Below are positions 1 to 6,656 of a stretch of DNA of 33,941 nucleotides, one piece after another. The stretch lies in assembly GCF_001898115.1 (NCBI RefSeq), contig NZ_MKSQ01000023.1, forward strand, positions 131,704 to 165,644, read 5' to 3'. Each line of letters starts with the position of its first letter. Within the stretch, counting starts at the first letter, position 1. This stretch comes from Allobosea sp. 67-29. Its GTDB lineage: Bacteria > Pseudomonadota > Alphaproteobacteria > Rhizobiales > Beijerinckiaceae. The notes under the pieces are model-generated. The model did not search any database and was not told where the DNA came from. It saw only the letters and a program-made list of their open reading frames with translations. A program made the translations under genes and the position numbers.

Positions 1-145
1 TGAACTCTTCAGCGCCCGTCGAACCTAATTCGCCCCCGCCAAAACCCTGAGTGCCCGCAGGGCTTAGGTGGAGGCGATGGGAATCGCACCCATGTCCGAA
101 CGCCTATCATGTTCAACCGTCTACTGTCGTAGCCGTTGAAGCGGC
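1..145 (-). ncRNA. ssrA: Circularly permuted (two-piece) tmRNA gene, partial at window edge
   Basis: Read on the minus strand, the segment near 110-67 ends with a tmRNA-type T-arm and acceptor strand (CGCCTCC at 76-70, then A and CC). About 29 bases later a second piece begins at 37 with GGGGGCGAATTAGGTTCGAC, the classic tmRNA 5' end. GGGGGCG (37-31) can pair with CGCCTCC (76-70) over all seven positions with one G-U, so the acceptor stem forms between two pieces in swapped order. This is the permuted arrangement known from alphaproteobacteria, where processing removes the intervening loop (about 66-38). The base after CC is T, so the terminal A of CCA is not encoded and would have to be added. 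The tag-coding part lies beyond the left edge. The acceptor-piece 5' end is estimated from the promoter. Confidence 0.88.
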
Positions 146-151
146 AACCCG

Positions 152-180
152 AATATAGGTGACCAAGACATTGGCTTCAA
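152..180 (-). promoter_or_regulatory. Sigma-70-type promoter of ssrA
   Basis: On the minus strand TTGAAG (180-175) and TATATT (157-152) are separated by exactly 17 bases, and transcription would start near 145, just before the tmRNA acceptor piece. The promoter sits in the gap between ssrA and the phosphoesterase gene, so ssrA does not depend on the upstream operon. Confidence 0.7.
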
Positions 181-212
181 GCTGCAAAGGGGCGGATGTC
201 CTCGATCCGGAG

Positions 213-1028
213 CTATTGGCGGGTGCACCCTCCACAAAGCGCGGTCACTTCAACTGTCAGGCAAGGATTGAATAAGGGGTTCTCGCGTTTCCCTCCTCCC
301 TGGGGGTATCCGGCCTGATTTGATACGATCTGTGTCGTCCCGACGAGGTAGTTATGCGAGCCATGATCGTGACCGTGAATCCAGAGCTCCGGCCGAAAGC
401 GTTCAATGATCTCTCCGAGGTCGGACGCGAATGCGGGAGAAAGCGGATCACCCCGATATCGCGGTTGGACAGATTTTGGATGCGGCGCGTGATGCGTCAC
501 CACCACCGTTGGCCCAGCAAACGGCTTCCCGAGAACGCCGGTGATGTGGGCCAGGTCCCGCCGATGCATCGATAGTGCGTGAGCTGGCCGAAACGGCATG
601 CGCCTCCTGCCTTCGGTGATCTTGATCCGTCGATGGTCGTTCATCCCGTCCTGGGCGGCGTGACAGGCTAGCCTCGGATCTCCAAGGAGCTTGTAGTCCG
701 TCCATAAGGTAGCGCCGACGAACCGCGTGCCTGCTATCACGGTCATTCCGGGGGCCAACAGATGGATGCCCGCCGTTTTCGCTCGGCTTCTGGCATCCTC
801 CAAAGAGGAAATAATCTCAGTTCCATAGAACTCGTGGTTTCCGGGGACAAAGACGACGGGCCGCTCTCTCAGAGGGCCTCGCCTTTGAAGGTCGATCCAA
901 TCGATCGAGCTCGCGATCGGGCGGTCAATATCGCCCGCGAACACCGCGACATCGAACTCTCCGATGTCATGCGGAAGCTCAAACGGGCCGAACTCGCGAT
1001 GGATATCAGACAGCACCAAGAGCCGCAT
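213..1028 (-). CDS. Calcineurin-like metallophosphoesterase
   Basis: A 271-residue cytoplasmic protein with the full metallophosphoesterase motif series: D8-I-H10 near the N-terminus, G-D32, G-N64-H65, T-H179-H180 and H218-G-H220-D-H222. These residues normally hold a dinuclear metal centre that hydrolyses phosphomono- or diesters. The substrate (nucleotide, nucleic acid or phosphoprotein) cannot be read from the sequence. The ATG at 1028 has GGAG five bases upstream. It is the last gene of a minus-strand run with the AAA/M41 protease and the ParA-like gene, 62 bp behind the preceding small gene, and is followed directly by the ssrA promoter. The family call is firm; the biological role is open. 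Confidence 0.85.
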   Translation of the reverse strand: MRLLVLSDIHREFGPFELPHDIGEFDVAVFAGDIDRPIASSIDWIDLQRRGPLRERPVVFVPGNHEFYGTEIISSLEDARSRAKTAGIHLLAPGMTVIAGTRFVGATLWTDYKLLGDPRLACHAAQDGMNDHRRIKITEGRRRMPFRPAHALSMHRRDLAHITGVLGKPFAGPTVVVTHHAPHPKSVQPRYRGDPLSPAFASDLGEIIERFRPELWIHGHDHGSHNYLVGTTQIVSNQAGYPQGGGKRENPLFNPCLTVEVTALCGGCTRQ

Positions 1029-1090
1029 GCATACTCCAATGTCCCGGAGAAAATGAAAATCGAGCTGCTGTTGCTGTTCGGGCAGGAGAG

Positions 1091-1441
1091 CTATCTCGTC
1101 GGATTCCGTCGATTTCCCCGTGGCGTCTTCGGTTGAGGTCTCAAAGCCGTTTCGAACGCTATTGCGGTCATTGCTTCTCCGAATGAGAGCGGTTTCGCGA
1201 CGGCTTCGAGCAATTCAGCCAGCTCCTCCAGGGAGATCACGACCACCGGCTGCCCGTCATGGTCGGCAGCTCTCGATAGGCCTCGACTGCCTACCTCGCC
1301 TTCTAGAGCGTGCGGTGCACGTTCAAATTCTGCCCTCACGGAGGGCTGGGTGACCTCGGCGAGCACATCGATCAATGCCGCTTTCGGCTGTCCGGCAGCC
1401 CAGGCGGTTGCGCGAATGCGTTGAATATCCTGCTCTCGCAT
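1091..1441 (-). CDS. Small protein with Phd/YefM-antitoxin-like segment, hypothetical
   Basis: A 116-residue protein. I start it at the ATG at 1441, which has AGGT five bases upstream and lies 7 bases after the stop of the protease gene; a longer frame to 1486 would overlap that gene. The central stretch GQPVVVISLEELAELLE resembles the C-terminal strand and helix of Phd/YefM antitoxins, but the N-terminal DNA-binding half of that family is not recognisable. It could equally be an adaptor or substrate-delivery factor for the neighbouring protease. No signal peptide or membrane segment is visible. The tight spacing indicates co-transcription and probably co-translation with the protease. I do not recognise the family with confidence. 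Confidence 0.55.
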   Translation of the reverse strand: MREQDIQRIRATAWAAGQPKAALIDVLAEVTQPSVRAEFERAPHALEGEVGSRGLSRAADHDGQPVVVISLEELAELLEAVAKPLSFGEAMTAIAFETALRPQPKTPRGNRRNPTR

Positions 1442-1448
1442 GGTGACC

Positions 1449-3401
1449 TCACATGGGTTGGACGATTTCCCAGGCAGCCGATTCATGGTCGGCCGTGAGC
1501 TCGAGGGGCTCTGAATTCGAGATCAAGGCGACAATGGGCGCGAACCCGATCTTCCTCTCTTTGAGGAGCTCGTTCGCGACCTGCTTCGTCCCGATCCTGT
1601 GATGTTGAATGATTGAACGCGCCCGGGTCATTTGCTCGGCCAGGATGCCCTCGATCCGCTCGCGAACGGTTGGCGACATGTGCAGTGTTCGCCAGAGATC
1701 GGCCTCCCCGTCCGCTGCCAAGAAGGCGAGGCCTTGACCAAGGCCGTAGGATGTTTCGAGCCGGAGCGCGGTCAGGGTAGCGAGGTGAAGGTCGCTGCCG
1801 CGCGTCCCCCCACCTCCAATCGACCTGCTGCCCAGGAAGACATCCTCCGCGGCCGTGCCACCGAGCAAAAAGCAGATCTCGTCGAGAAGGCTCTGGGCCG
1901 TCGTGTCGACAACGGCCCTCGGACCGACCAAGACGCCACCCAAGGGCTGGACAGACAAGGCTGGTTCGACGACGTCGCGAATCTCCACGGACTCAAACCG
2001 CCTCCCGAGCGCGATTGCCACGGTGGCATGTCCAGCCTCGTGGACGGCCGTGCGGCGCATCAACTGCTCCGGGATCGCAATCGTCGGCGGAAGCGAGGCC
2101 GTGAGATCCTCGATCGCGATGGCCCTGCGCGCGCGGCGAGCCAGTCGGCGGGCGTCACGGACAAGTCGCTCCAGTGCAGCGCCGCTCCAGCCTTCTGTCC
2201 GCGCAGCGATAAACGATAAATTCTCGCCGACGAGTGCGTTATCGAGATGCCAGCGAACGATGCCTTCACGGGCGCCTGCATCCGGGAGTGGAATCTGGAC
2301 GTGACGGTCAAACCGGCCGGGCCGTACGAGAGCAGCATCGAGCCGTTCCGGATAGTTGCAAGCGCCTACGACGACGACACCTTCCCGCTGCTCGATGCCA
2401 TCCAAACATTCGAGCAGGCCAGCGACCACCTCGATGTTGTACTGCGCATTCTCGCCCCTGAACGTCTCCCGGTCGCCGAGGGCGTCGACTTCGTCGATGA
2501 ACAGAATGCAAGGCGATCGGCGGCGTGCTTCGTCGAACGTCGCCCGCATGGCCTTGAGCAAGTCCCCGAGGTGGCCGCGCGCCTGCCAGCGCGCAAGCGA
2601 TCCCACAACCAAATTGACTGCGCAGGTGGTTGCCAACGCCTTTGCGAAGGTAGTTTTGCCTGTTCCGGGTGCCCCGCTCACGAGGACACCCTGATCCACG
2701 TCATCCCAGCCGATCTTTCCGTCACGCCAATCCTTCAAGTCGATGGCGAGCTCTCGCGCCCAGCTTCCCGCCTCGCCGAGTCCGTGAAGATGCTCGATCC
2801 GGAGTTGGCGCACCTCGACCGGTGGCGGCTTCTCCATCGCCTTCCGCATGCGCTCGAGCGACTGCGAAACAGGGCGCCCGCGTCGAAGTATGGTGCTGAT
2901 CACCGCGAGCGGCATCGATGCAAGCTCGTGGGCCTGTTCCTCGCTCACGCTTTGGCCAAGGCAGATCTTGCCCGCAGCGATGAAATGGCGAGGCTCCGGT
3001 GCTGCGAGATGGATGATGCCATCGACCGCCGCGAGAACCATCGCCGGCAACTGGGCCGTGTCCGCAGCCAAGACAACCCAGCGGTCCTCTTTCAAAAGCC
3101 CGACGCCGGCCGGATCCTTTGAGCCTTTGCTCCAGTTCTCCTCGGCTACGACGATCTTCGCAGCCGTGTTCGAGCCCAACCGAATGGTCCGACGGGATCG
3201 CAACGATGCAAGATGAACCGCCTGCCTGTAGTCGTCGACATCGACGTCTTCCGGCATGATCAGGACGAGCGACACCGGCTCACCACAACGCAGTTGCGGA
3301 TAGCGTCGGCAGTCGCGGATGACGGTGCAGTAGGCTAGGAATCGACCCAACTTCCTGGTTACCGGAAACCGCTCCCGGAGCGCAGTGGACCTCCGATCCA
3401 T
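1449..3401 (-). CDS. Soluble FtsH-like AAA+ ATPase / M41 zinc metalloprotease
   Basis: From the chosen start the protein has 650 residues. Walker A GAPGTGKTT is near 243-251, Walker B ILFIDE near 299-304, a second region of homology (NYPERLDAALVRPGRFDR) near 349-366, an M41 zinc motif HEAGH at 454-458, and the likely third zinc ligand D537 in SDLHLAT. This is the FtsH order: AAA unfoldase, then protease. Unlike FtsH there are no membrane segments; the N-terminal 240 residues are a different, unrecognised domain. The ATG at 3401 has a strong AGAGGAG upstream. The frame stays open to an ATG at 3701, which would overlap the preceding ParA-like gene by 11 bp and give 750 residues, so the N-terminus is uncertain. 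It should unfold and degrade cytoplasmic proteins; the targets are unknown. Confidence 0.85.
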   Translation of the reverse strand: MDRRSTALRERFPVTRKLGRFLAYCTVIRDCRRYPQLRCGEPVSLVLIMPEDVDVDDYRQAVHLASLRSRRTIRLGSNTAAKIVVAEENWSKGSKDPAGVGLLKEDRWVVLAADTAQLPAMVLAAVDGIIHLAAPEPRHFIAAGKICLGQSVSEEQAHELASMPLAVISTILRRGRPVSQSLERMRKAMEKPPPVEVRQLRIEHLHGLGEAGSWARELAIDLKDWRDGKIGWDDVDQGVLVSGAPGTGKTTFAKALATTCAVNLVVGSLARWQARGHLGDLLKAMRATFDEARRRSPCILFIDEVDALGDRETFRGENAQYNIEVVAGLLECLDGIEQREGVVVVGACNYPERLDAALVRPGRFDRHVQIPLPDAGAREGIVRWHLDNALVGENLSFIAARTEGWSGAALERLVRDARRLARRARRAIAIEDLTASLPPTIAIPEQLMRRTAVHEAGHATVAIALGRRFESVEIRDVVEPALSVQPLGGVLVGPRAVVDTTAQSLLDEICFLLGGTAAEDVFLGSRSIGGGGTRGSDLHLATLTALRLETSYGLGQGLAFLAADGEADLWRTLHMSPTVRERIEGILAEQMTRARSIIQHHRIGTKQVANELLKERKIGFAPIVALISNSEPLELTADHESAAWEIVQPM

Positions 3402-3690
3402 TGGGAACTCCTCTTCGAGCCAGTCGGTATCGGGCCCCTCGTGACGACGAGATATCCTGGGAGGGCTCGCGGCCGATCTTGGAAATTGCTCAGCCGAATC
3501 CACCGCACCGCGCCTCGCGACATTTGGGATGGAATTCGCAGCCGTCACCGGACCTCGAATCCGCATGGATTCGAGCCACTTGATGATCTCGCTCGCAACG
3601 GCGATGAACGATCTTAGGGCTGGTACGTTTCGGCCGGCAATCACTAGTTTGGATCGCTTGCCCGGGGGCGGCGTGACCGACCGGGTTCGG

Positions 3691-4386
3691 CTAGAACGCA
3701 TCGTTCGGAACGGGCAGCAACGAGCTGCCCGTCGCCTTCAGCATCGCATAGGCAATCCCCTCCGTCGCAGTGGCCAGCCTCGGCGACAAGGATATTCGGC
3801 CGTCCACGACGGGTGGCGCTGACCTGATTTCAAACGTCGAGATCCCACCCGGCTGGATCACACGATCGCTCGACGGCGCGAGAAGCCCAGATCGGCTCAT
3901 GGCGCGATTGAGTACCGGTTCGAAATCCGAGGGCTCCATGGCCGGCGGCCAGCCCACCGGCAGTATCCACGGAAGGACCAAATCGGGTGACACGAGTGAG
4001 GCTGCGATTGCGTGGAAGTCGCGAGCGGTTCGTTCAGCTTCGGCAGCGCCGGTGGCCATCGGCAAGAGGATTCGAAATGCGGGGTCGGCGATCCAGCCAT
4101 GGTCAAACGCGGATACCGGGAGGTCGACGACGACCGCCTCCGCCGTTGCGGATTGTCTGATCCAGTCCCAGATCGCCGCCGAGCTTGGCGGACGTTCGGT
4201 TGCCGGGAACCAAGCGGTCGCGAACGGCGCAGGCATCTCGCCCGTTAGGACTGGCCGCTCATCCCTGCCCGTAAGCTGGATATGAACCGTCTCCAGGCCG
4301 AGCAATTTCAATCCGAAAGCCATCAGAAGGCTCGTGTTGGTTCTGATGGAATTCGCGTTCGAGCCGCTGATCAGGAAAACCTCCAT
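3691..4386 (-). CDS. ParA/MinD-like protein with degenerate P-loop
   Basis: A 231-residue protein beginning MEVFLISGSNANSIRTNTSL, followed by a helix and a second hydrophobic strand (ETVHIQL), as at the start of ParA/MinD ATPases. A Walker-B-like AEAVVVDLP lies near 82-90 and a RILLPM strand near 104-109. The deviant Walker A of the family (KGGxGKST) is replaced by a loop lacking GK[S/T], so ATP hydrolysis is doubtful and it may be a pseudo-ATPase. The start at 4386 has AAAGGAAG a few bases upstream. It is the first gene of the minus-strand operon, its end lies close to or overlaps the protease gene, and its promoter faces the XRE regulator. The fold call is an inference from the pattern of strands and could be wrong. 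Confidence 0.5.
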   Translation of the reverse strand: MEVFLISGSNANSIRTNTSLLMAFGLKLLGLETVHIQLTGRDERPVLTGEMPAPFATAWFPATERPPSSAAIWDWIRQSATAEAVVVDLPVSAFDHGWIADPAFRILLPMATGAAEAERTARDFHAIAASLVSPDLVLPWILPVGWPPAMEPSDFEPVLNRAMSRSGLLAPSSDRVIQPGGISTFEIRSAPPVVDGRISLSPRLATATEGIAYAMLKATGSSLLPVPNDAF

Positions 4387-4464
4387 CTCGCTTCCTTTCG
4401 AATCCTTAACGCTTCCGATTCGGAAGGAAGCTATCAGTGGTCAAATCCGAGATCCAGCTAAAAA

Positions 4465-4518
4465 GACAAATTTTCGTCATTTAAGAGCAAATTTTGTCCT
4501 TATAGACAAATTGTTGAC
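4465..4518. promoter_or_regulatory. Repeated A/T-rich operator-like sites between the ParA-like and XRE genes
   Basis: Three related sites share a GACAAAT-type half-site: GACAAATTTTCGTC (4465-4478, imperfect palindrome), GCAAATTTTGTC (4487-4498, reading GACAAAATTTGC on the other strand) and GACAAATTGTTGAC (4505-4518). They start about 18-22 bp apart, roughly two helical turns, in an otherwise GC-rich region, and sit between divergent genes. The natural reading is that the XRE protein binds here and represses both directions. Confidence 0.6.
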
Positions 4519-4557
4519 AAGGTGGATTCCGGGCTCTTCCTGTGCTTTTTCAACGAA

Positions 4558-4803
4558 ATGTTTCCTTCCGGACGGATTTTGAAGGCAGCCCGCGTTGGCA
4601 TGGGATTGAATCCCGACGAGGTCGCTGAGGAAGCGGGAATCAGTCGCGCTTCCCTGAGCCGACTGGAGGCGGGGTCATTGTCCGTCAGCGTGAAAGTGGC
4701 CGATTCCGTCCGGAAAGTTTTGGAAAATTACGGAGTGAGGTTTCTCACTGGCGACGGGGCTGTCGGGCCAAGCATTCGTTTTCCCGTGGACTACCAGGGA
4801 TAG
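4558..4803 (+). CDS. XRE-family helix-turn-helix transcriptional regulator
   Basis: An 81-residue protein made almost entirely of one HTH_3 domain: the ILKAARVGMGLNPDEVAEEA stretch followed by ISRASLSRLEAG (recognition helix) and a third helix of KVADSVRKVLENYGV. The ATG at 4558 puts the family's usual short lead before the first helix. An upstream in-frame GTG at 4522 would add 12 residues and nearly touches the operator-like repeats, so I prefer 4558. It is divergent from the four-gene protease operon and separated from it by the repeated sites, which suggests autoregulation and control of that operon. No ligand-binding or protease domain is attached, so induction would need another factor; turnover by the encoded M41 protease is a possibility, but only a guess. 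Confidence 0.82.
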   Translation: MFPSGRILKAARVGMGLNPDEVAEEAGISRASLSRLEAGSLSVSVKVADSVRKVLENYGVRFLTGDGAVGPSIRFPVDYQG

Positions 4804-4988
4804 AGGCGTCTCCCACGTAGACTGGGCATAGGAGCCATATCAGGTCTGGAAACTCTCGACTGAGGTGGGCAACTTTCCTTTGCAGCCGAGATCAGCCATT
4901 GAGGCTGGCATGTGCGGTTCCGGCGGCACTGCGTAAACCCGAGTGCCGCTATACTTGGGTATTGTCCTTGTGGCTGAGGGGACTGTTA

Positions 4989-5018
4989 TTGACAGTGCTT
5001 TGCGGGCGGCTCCTTATG
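4989..5018 (+). promoter_or_regulatory. Putative promoter of the ABC-3C operon
   Basis: TTGACA (4989-4994) is followed after 17-18 bases by a CTTATG-like -10 (5012-5018). Transcription would begin near 5025, leaving a very short leader with a G-rich run (AACGGGGGGG) as ribosome-binding site before the TTG at 5038. The rest of 4804-5037 shows no coding sequence that I can support. Confidence 0.45.
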
Positions 5019-5037
5019 ACAACGGGGGGGCAAACAT

Positions 5038-6165
5038 TTGACTGCGAACCGCGACACTGCCGTCCCACTGAAGGACGGCGTGGCAGATTATTTTGCCGAG
5101 ATTGCGTCGCCGCCATCGAGCTCTACCATGCTCTCGCCTGCGCACGTCCAGAGCGGGCCGCCGATCGAACCTCTGGTCCGCATCGTCACATACGATCCGT
5201 CTCAATGGGAGGCATTCGTCGACGAATGGGTGTCATCTCTCAAAACGAAATATGAAAAGGTCCTGCGTTACACCGGTGCCAATGACCACGGCATCGACGT
5301 GGCGGGCTTCGCCGACAAGAATTACCTGCAAGGCATCTGGGACAATTACCAGTGCAAGCACTACCGCGACGCCATCACGCCGGGCACCGCCTGGCCCGAA
5401 GTTGGCAAGATGCTGTGGTATTCGTTTTGCGGCGTTTTTACGCCGCCGCGCGCCTACTATTTCGTCGCCCCGCGCGGGACGGGCACGACGCTCACCCAGT
5501 ATCTGACGAATGCTTCCGCGTTGAAGGCGGCTTTGATCGAAGCCTGGCCGAAAGCCGTCGCAAATAAGATCACGGCAACGCAGCTCGTAACCCTCGACGG
5601 CAAGTTCGCCGAGTATGTTGACGCCTTCGACTTCTCGATCTTCCAGCCCATGTCGCCGCGCGAAGTCATCGAGCAACATCGCGCTACGCCCTATTTCATT
5701 ACGCGCTTCGGCGGCGGTCTGCCGCCGCGCCCCGTCGTCGGCGCGCCGCCAACCGATCTGGGAACTCACGAGAGCGTCTATGTCGCTCGTCTGCTGGCGG
5801 CCTATTCCGAACACATCAAGGCAGAAGTTCCCGATGTCGCCGGGCTGAAGGCGTGGAAACCGCTCGAAGATCATTTCAAGCGGCAGCGCGAGTGCTACTT
5901 CCACGCAGAAGCTCTACGCATTTTTGTTCGGGACAAAGTGGAGCCCGGCGCGTTCGAGGGCTTGCAGGATGAGATCTACCATGGTGTAGCGGACACCGCC
6001 GATGGCGATCACGCTGACGGGTTTGAGCGCGTCAAGGCTGTAACTCAGGCGGCGCAGAACGTGCCACTCGACGCCCATCCGCTGGGTGCGAGTGCGCTGG
6101 TGAAAGACAAGCGCGGCATCTGCCATCAGCTTGCCAATGAAGACCGTCTAAGATGGACGAAGTAG
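5038..6165 (+). CDS. ABC-three-component system effector with REase-fold nuclease domain
   Basis: A 375-residue protein. Residues around 55-125 contain G-I-D87-V and, 18 residues on, Q105-C-K107-H-Y, the D...QxK signature of a restriction-endonuclease-fold nuclease, with W/E-rich helices before it (WEAFVDEW). The rest is the alpha-helical C-terminal region typical of ABC-3C effectors. I chose the TTG at 5038 because a G-rich ribosome site and a promoter sit directly before it; an internal ATG at 5128 would still keep the nuclease domain. The gene overlaps the next by 13 bp. The expected role is DNA cleavage in response to an invader, licensed by the partner ATPase. Family membership is inferred from the motif plus the three-gene context. 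Confidence 0.75.
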   Translation: MTANRDTAVPLKDGVADYFAEIASPPSSSTMLSPAHVQSGPPIEPLVRIVTYDPSQWEAFVDEWVSSLKTKYEKVLRYTGANDHGIDVAGFADKNYLQGIWDNYQCKHYRDAITPGTAWPEVGKMLWYSFCGVFTPPRAYYFVAPRGTGTTLTQYLTNASALKAALIEAWPKAVANKITATQLVTLDGKFAEYVDAFDFSIFQPMSPREVIEQHRATPYFITRFGGGLPPRPVVGAPPTDLGTHESVYVARLLAAYSEHIKAEVPDVAGLKAWKPLEDHFKRQRECYFHAEALRIFVRDKVEPGAFEGLQDEIYHGVADTADGDHADGFERVKAVTQAAQNVPLDAHPLGASALVKDKRGICHQLANEDRLRWTK

Positions 6166-6656
6166 CGCGCGACCAGTTTTCGTTGACGTTCAACGGCCCT
6201 CTCGAGGCCGGTGTCCGTGCAGTCGCTGTTCTGGGCTCCGCGTTTCCGCGCGCCTATGACATTCAGCGGCTGACGGCGTTCGACTATCTGCTCGTTCGAA
6301 CGCATCAATTGGGCGGACCCGATGACCTTCATCCGGCGACACCAATTCAGACGCCCGCCACAGAAGTCCGCCGACGCGTGGTCCAGGATGCGCTGCATCT
6401 GATGATGACGCGCGAATTGGTCGCACGAATCGTCGACGAGAACGGTATCTCCTACCGCGCCGGCGAGGGCGCGGCGATGTTTCTCGATTCATTGCGCACG
6501 CCCTATCTCGCGGCGCTGAAGGACCGCGCCGACTGGCTTGTCTACCATCTTGCTGACTACACCGATTCCGCGCTCGAGGGGGTGATGCGCAAATTCTTCG
6601 ATAGGTGGGTCGTGGAGTTTCAGAACGTCGAACGCAGCCTCGGTGCGTACGCATGA
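6153..6656 (+). CDS. ABC-three-component system middle component
   Basis: A 167-residue, mostly helical protein with no membrane segment. The order LTAFDYLLVRTHQLGG, then a stretch of about 75 residues ending RELVARIVDENGISYRAGEGA, and a DRADWLVYHLADY helix matches the middle component (ABC-3C MC) family, whose N-terminal part precedes a winged-helix-like region. It starts inside the effector gene (13 bp overlap) and ends in an ATGA overlap with the ATPase gene, so the three are translationally coupled. In the family the protein is thought to link ATPase and effector. No catalytic residues are apparent. The call leans on context as much as on sequence. Confidence 0.68.
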   Translation: MDEVARDQFSLTFNGPLEAGVRAVAVLGSAFPRAYDIQRLTAFDYLLVRTHQLGGPDDLHPATPIQTPATEVRRRVVQDALHLMMTRELVARIVDENGISYRAGEGAAMFLDSLRTPYLAALKDRADWLVYHLADYTDSALEGVMRKFFDRWVVEFQNVERSLGAYA

